A stretch of DNA of 7,403 nt from DASXAQ01 sp036406615 (GTDB lineage: Bacteria > Actinomycetota > UBA4738), in the NCBI GenBank assembly GCA_036406615.1, contig DASXAQ010000072.1:1-7403 (forward strand). Direction: 5' to 3'. A program made the position numbers and the translations under genes. Shown piece after piece: positions 6,096 to 7,403 of this stretch; within the stretch, counting starts at the first letter, position 1; each line of letters opens with the position of its first letter. Below the pieces are notes generated by a model. That model worked only from the letters and a program-made list of their open reading frames with translations, did not search any database and was not told the DNA's origin.

Positions 6096-6104
6096 TTCCT
6101 CCCC
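6096..6104 (-). promoter_or_regulatory. Strong Shine-Dalgarno site of the hydrolase gene
   Basis: On the minus strand GGGGAGGAA precedes the ATG at 6090, with 6 nt between GGAGGA and the start. It contrasts with the four plus-strand genes, which have none. Confidence 0.75.
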
Positions 6105-6107
6105 GCG

Positions 6108-6129
6108 CGGGCGGACGCGATGCCGCCCG
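6108..6129 (-). other. Stem-loop just upstream of the hydrolase Shine-Dalgarno site
   Basis: CGGGCGG (6108-6114) and CCGCCCG (6123-6129) make a perfect 7-bp stem with an 8-nt loop, in the 54-bp gap between the small membrane protein stop and the hydrolase start. On the transcript it ends 3 nt before the Shine-Dalgarno run. It could be a terminator without a U-tract, or a structure affecting ribosome access. In such GC-rich DNA chance is also possible. Confidence 0.35.
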
Positions 6130-6144
6130 ATCATGGCACGCGGT

Positions 6145-6336
6145 TCAGACCTTGCCCTCGGATTCGCGCTTCGCGTGCCGGACCCGTTCGTACCGCAGCC
6201 GCGCGACGATCGCGCCGGCGACGGCCAGGTCGATCAGCCCGAGCATGATGTGTCCGCGGATCAGGATGAACACCGCCACGGCCAGCAGTGCCGGGATGGA
6301 ACAGATCAGGATCCAGTCGAGGGTGCGCTCCGGCAC
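6145..6336 (-). CDS. Small two-helix membrane protein, unknown function (63 aa)
   Basis: The GTG start lies 2 nt after the stop of the lipoprotein gene, so the two genes are almost certainly co-transcribed; a modest GGGG lies 7 nt before the start. The protein has a first hydrophobic helix at about 8-27 (WILICSIPALLAVAVFILI), a short RGH turn, a second helix at about 31-46 (MLGLIDLAVAGAIVAR), and a strongly basic tail (RLRYERVRHAKRESEGKV). By the positive-inside rule the tail and probably the N-terminus face the cytoplasm. I recognise no family. The same frame is open further upstream, but those codons overlap the lipoprotein gene and encode low-complexity Arg/Gly-rich sequence, so I reject that extension. 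Confidence 0.65.
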   Translation of the reverse strand: MPERTLDWILICSIPALLAVAVFILIRGHIMLGLIDLAVAGAIVARLRYERVRHAKRESEGKV

Positions 6337-6338
6337 GG

Positions 6339-6773
6339 CTACCCCGCGTACTGCGCGGCCGACGAGGCGACGCACGACGGCGCCTTGCCGGACCCGGTGT
6401 GCGTGCCGCCGGCGGTCGAGGCGACCGCGAAGAAGCACATGCCCGACGACGACAGGATGGCCGCCGACCAGCTCGTGCCGCCCGAGGCGACGCTGACGAC
6501 GTTCGGCCCGCTGGACGCGCCGCTCACGTACGTGAGGCTCGGCTCGATCTGGCGAAGCTTCGACGGACCGGCGCCCGCCCACGAGCCGTCGGCCGCGTAG
6601 GCCTGCTGGGCAGCGACCATGGCGGTCTGGAGGTTGGCCTGTGCCTGCGCGTCGTCGGCCGGGTTGATCTGGTTGATGTCGTTCTGCGCCGACGACGCGT
6701 CCATGCCCAGCCCGCACGCCGTGAGCGGCAGGGCCGCGAGCGCCACCAGCGCAACCGCAACCATCCTCTTCAT
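6339..6773 (-). CDS. Lipoprotein with type IV pilin-like globular domain
   Basis: The protein has 144 residues. MKRMVAVALVALAALPLTAC is a lipoprotein signal peptide with lipobox LTAC, giving lipidated C20 at the mature N-terminus. After a short linker, DAQAQANLQTAMVAAQQAYA (41-60) looks like the amphipathic helix of bacterial pilins. LRQIEPSLTYVSGASSGPN (73-91), VVSVASGG and the SSSGMCFF segment (108-115), with a second Cys at 134, resemble the pilin head, including its disulfide (C113/C134). It lacks the prepilin peptidase site and the long hydrophobic pilin helix, so it should not polymerise like a pilin. The pilin resemblance is from memory of such sequences, not a search. Two possible Shine-Dalgarno sites precede the ATG at 6773 (GAGGA at 4 nt, GGAGGG at 10 nt). 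The longer start at 6863 would bury the signal peptide and is rejected. Confidence 0.75.
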   Translation of the reverse strand: MKRMVAVALVALAALPLTACGLGMDASSAQNDINQINPADDAQAQANLQTAMVAAQQAYAADGSWAGAGPSKLRQIEPSLTYVSGASSGPNVVSVASGGTSWSAAILSSSGMCFFAVASTAGGTHTGSGKAPSCVASSAAQYAG

Positions 6774-6885
6774 GGGTTCCTCGCCCTCCGGGTCCCGTGT
6801 CCGGGCCCGAAAGGGATATCGGCACCTCGCGGGGGCCGGCTGAGCGGCTACCGCCCGGCGCATCGGCAGGTGCTAGGCAGTCCCG

Positions 6886-6927
6886 TGTGGAACGAATCCG
6901 TGCCAGTTGGAACGGTTTCGTTCCACA
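6886..6927. repeat. 16-bp inverted repeat containing two tandem 18-bp palindromes (operator or terminator)
   Basis: Arms 6886-6901 and 6912-6927 pair at 15 of 16 positions around a 10-nt loop. The same DNA can be read as two tandem palindromes of form TGGAACG-N4-CGTTCCA. The first is at 6888-6905 (right half-site CGTGCCA, one mismatch) and the second, perfect, is at 6908-6925; their centres are 20 bp apart. It lies 12 nt after the DNA ligase stop and about 115 bp upstream of the lipoprotein start. No T-run follows on either strand. A regulator binding site for the lipoprotein unit, or a U-less terminator for the ligase, both fit. Confidence 0.6.
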
Positions 6928-6939
6928 AGACTGCTGGGC

Positions 6940-7403
6940 TCACCGAGAACTCGGGGCTCCGCCCGCGTGGATCGCGCGGACCGTCTCGATGGTGTCGGCC
7001 TCGGATGGCGACTTGTCCGGGCGGTAGCCCTTCAGGCGGGCGAAGCGAAGTGCCAGCCCGCCCGGGTAGCGCGTGCTGGCCTGGACGCCGTCGAACGCGA
7101 CCTCCACGACGAGTTCAGGCCGCAGGTAGACCGTGTACGAGTCGCGGTGGGATTCGATCTCCTGAAACCGGGACGTCTGCCACGCCAGCATCTCGTCCGT
7201 CATGCCCTTGAACGTCTTGCCGAGCATGACGAACCCGCCGCTCGACGGGTCCCGCGCGCCCAGATGCAGGTTCGACAGGTATCCGCGGCGCCGGCCGTGT
7301 CCCCACTCCGCCGCCAACACGACCAGGTCGAGGGTGTGCGCGCGCTTGACCTTCAGCCAGGACGCGCCGCGGCGGCCGGCCTCGTACGGCGACGACGCGC
7401 CCT
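6940..7403 (-). CDS. ligB: ATP-dependent DNA ligase, C-terminal part (LigB type; 5' end outside window)
   Basis: The reading frame enters from the right edge and covers the last 153 residues (first complete codon at 7401). It starts within the nucleotidyltransferase core. GRRGASWLKVKRAHTLDLV (9-27) carries ligase motif V (WLKVK), which helps bind and activate ATP. Then comes the C-terminal OB-fold domain: AAEWGHGRRRGYLSNLHLGARD (30-51), GGFVMLGKTFKGMTDEML (55-72), and RPELVVEVAFDGVQ (94-107) followed by RYPGGLALRFARLKGYRPDK (111-130) and EADTIETVRAI. These ligases seal DNA nicks after adenylation of an active-site lysine, which lies outside the window. The sequence matches my memory of actinobacterial LigB ligases rather than the LigD-type end-joining enzyme; no Ku or primase gene is adjacent. 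It ends intact at TGA 6940-6942. Confidence 0.92.
   Translation of the reverse strand, partial: GASSPYEAGRRGASWLKVKRAHTLDLVVLAAEWGHGRRRGYLSNLHLGARDPSSGGFVMLGKTFKGMTDEMLAWQTSRFQEIESHRDSYTVYLRPELVVEVAFDGVQASTRYPGGLALRFARLKGYRPDKSPSEADTIETVRAIHAGGAPSSR

Noticed and set aside
5113..6600. 495-residue plus-strand ORF across the hydrolase and small-protein genes
   Set aside because: It is antisense to the alpha/beta hydrolase, whose catalytic motifs are complete, and shows no recognisable domain.
6774..6863. N-terminal extension of the lipoprotein to ATG 6863
   Set aside because: It would place 30 Arg/Pro-rich residues before a clear lipoprotein signal peptide, and Shine-Dalgarno sites favour 6773.
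6888..6925. Palindromes as LexA/SOS boxes near a DNA ligase gene
   Set aside because: Known actinobacterial LexA boxes are GAAC-N4-GTTC; here the GAAC and GTTC halves are 6 nt apart, and the site is downstream of the ligase gene.
4880..6930. Shared 12-mer GTTCCACAAGAC in pabBC and at 6921
   Set aside because: In pabBC it encodes the conserved FHKT motif; at 6921 it is part of the inverted repeat. No flanking similarity, so chance is enough.

Overview
The window is very GC-rich, with codon third positions almost always G or C. It carries an actinobacterial-style ATP-dependent DNA ligase, a mycobacterial-type GH25-like secreted protein and several apparently leaderless genes. I read it as chromosome of an actinomycete-like bacterium (Actinomycetota), probably an uncultured lineage. 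Chloroflexota cannot be excluded, and no rRNA or other phylogenetic marker is present. I see no mobile element, CRISPR array, tRNA or rRNA gene.

Left part (1-1519), plus strand: the 3' end of a Wzy/WaaL-type O-antigen ligase gene is joined by an ATGA overlap to a secreted protein with two Calx-beta domains. This looks like the end of a surface polysaccharide operon, closed by a small GC-rich hairpin.

Middle (1556-5192), plus strand: four short transcription units follow. They encode an ImmA/IrrE-like HExxH metallopeptidase, an exported GH25-lysozyme-like protein, a pyridoxamine-phosphate-oxidase-fold protein and a fused PabB-PabC enzyme for 4-aminobenzoate (folate) synthesis. Each unit is preceded by a TANNNT hexamer exactly 7 nt before an ATG/GTG. 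That is the geometry of a -10 box driving a leaderless mRNA. In the third unit the leaderless AUG opens a 13-codon ORF. This runs by ATGA overlap into a 4-codon ORF, which runs by a second ATGA overlap into the oxidase-like gene.

Right part (5212-7403), minus strand, convergent with pabBC: reading in the direction of transcription, there is the C-terminal part of an ATP-dependent DNA ligase (LigB type), a tandem palindrome or hairpin, a lipoprotein with a type IV pilin-like head, a 63-residue two-helix membrane protein starting 2 nt later, and an alpha/beta hydrolase with a strong Shine-Dalgarno site.

Most genes are ordinary housekeeping or envelope functions and I see no clear new multi-gene defence or biosynthetic system. 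The points that most merit checking are the uniform leaderless promoters, the upstream-ORF relay, the tandem 18-bp palindromes at 6888-6925, and the lipoprotein-anchored pilin-like protein with its small membrane partner.
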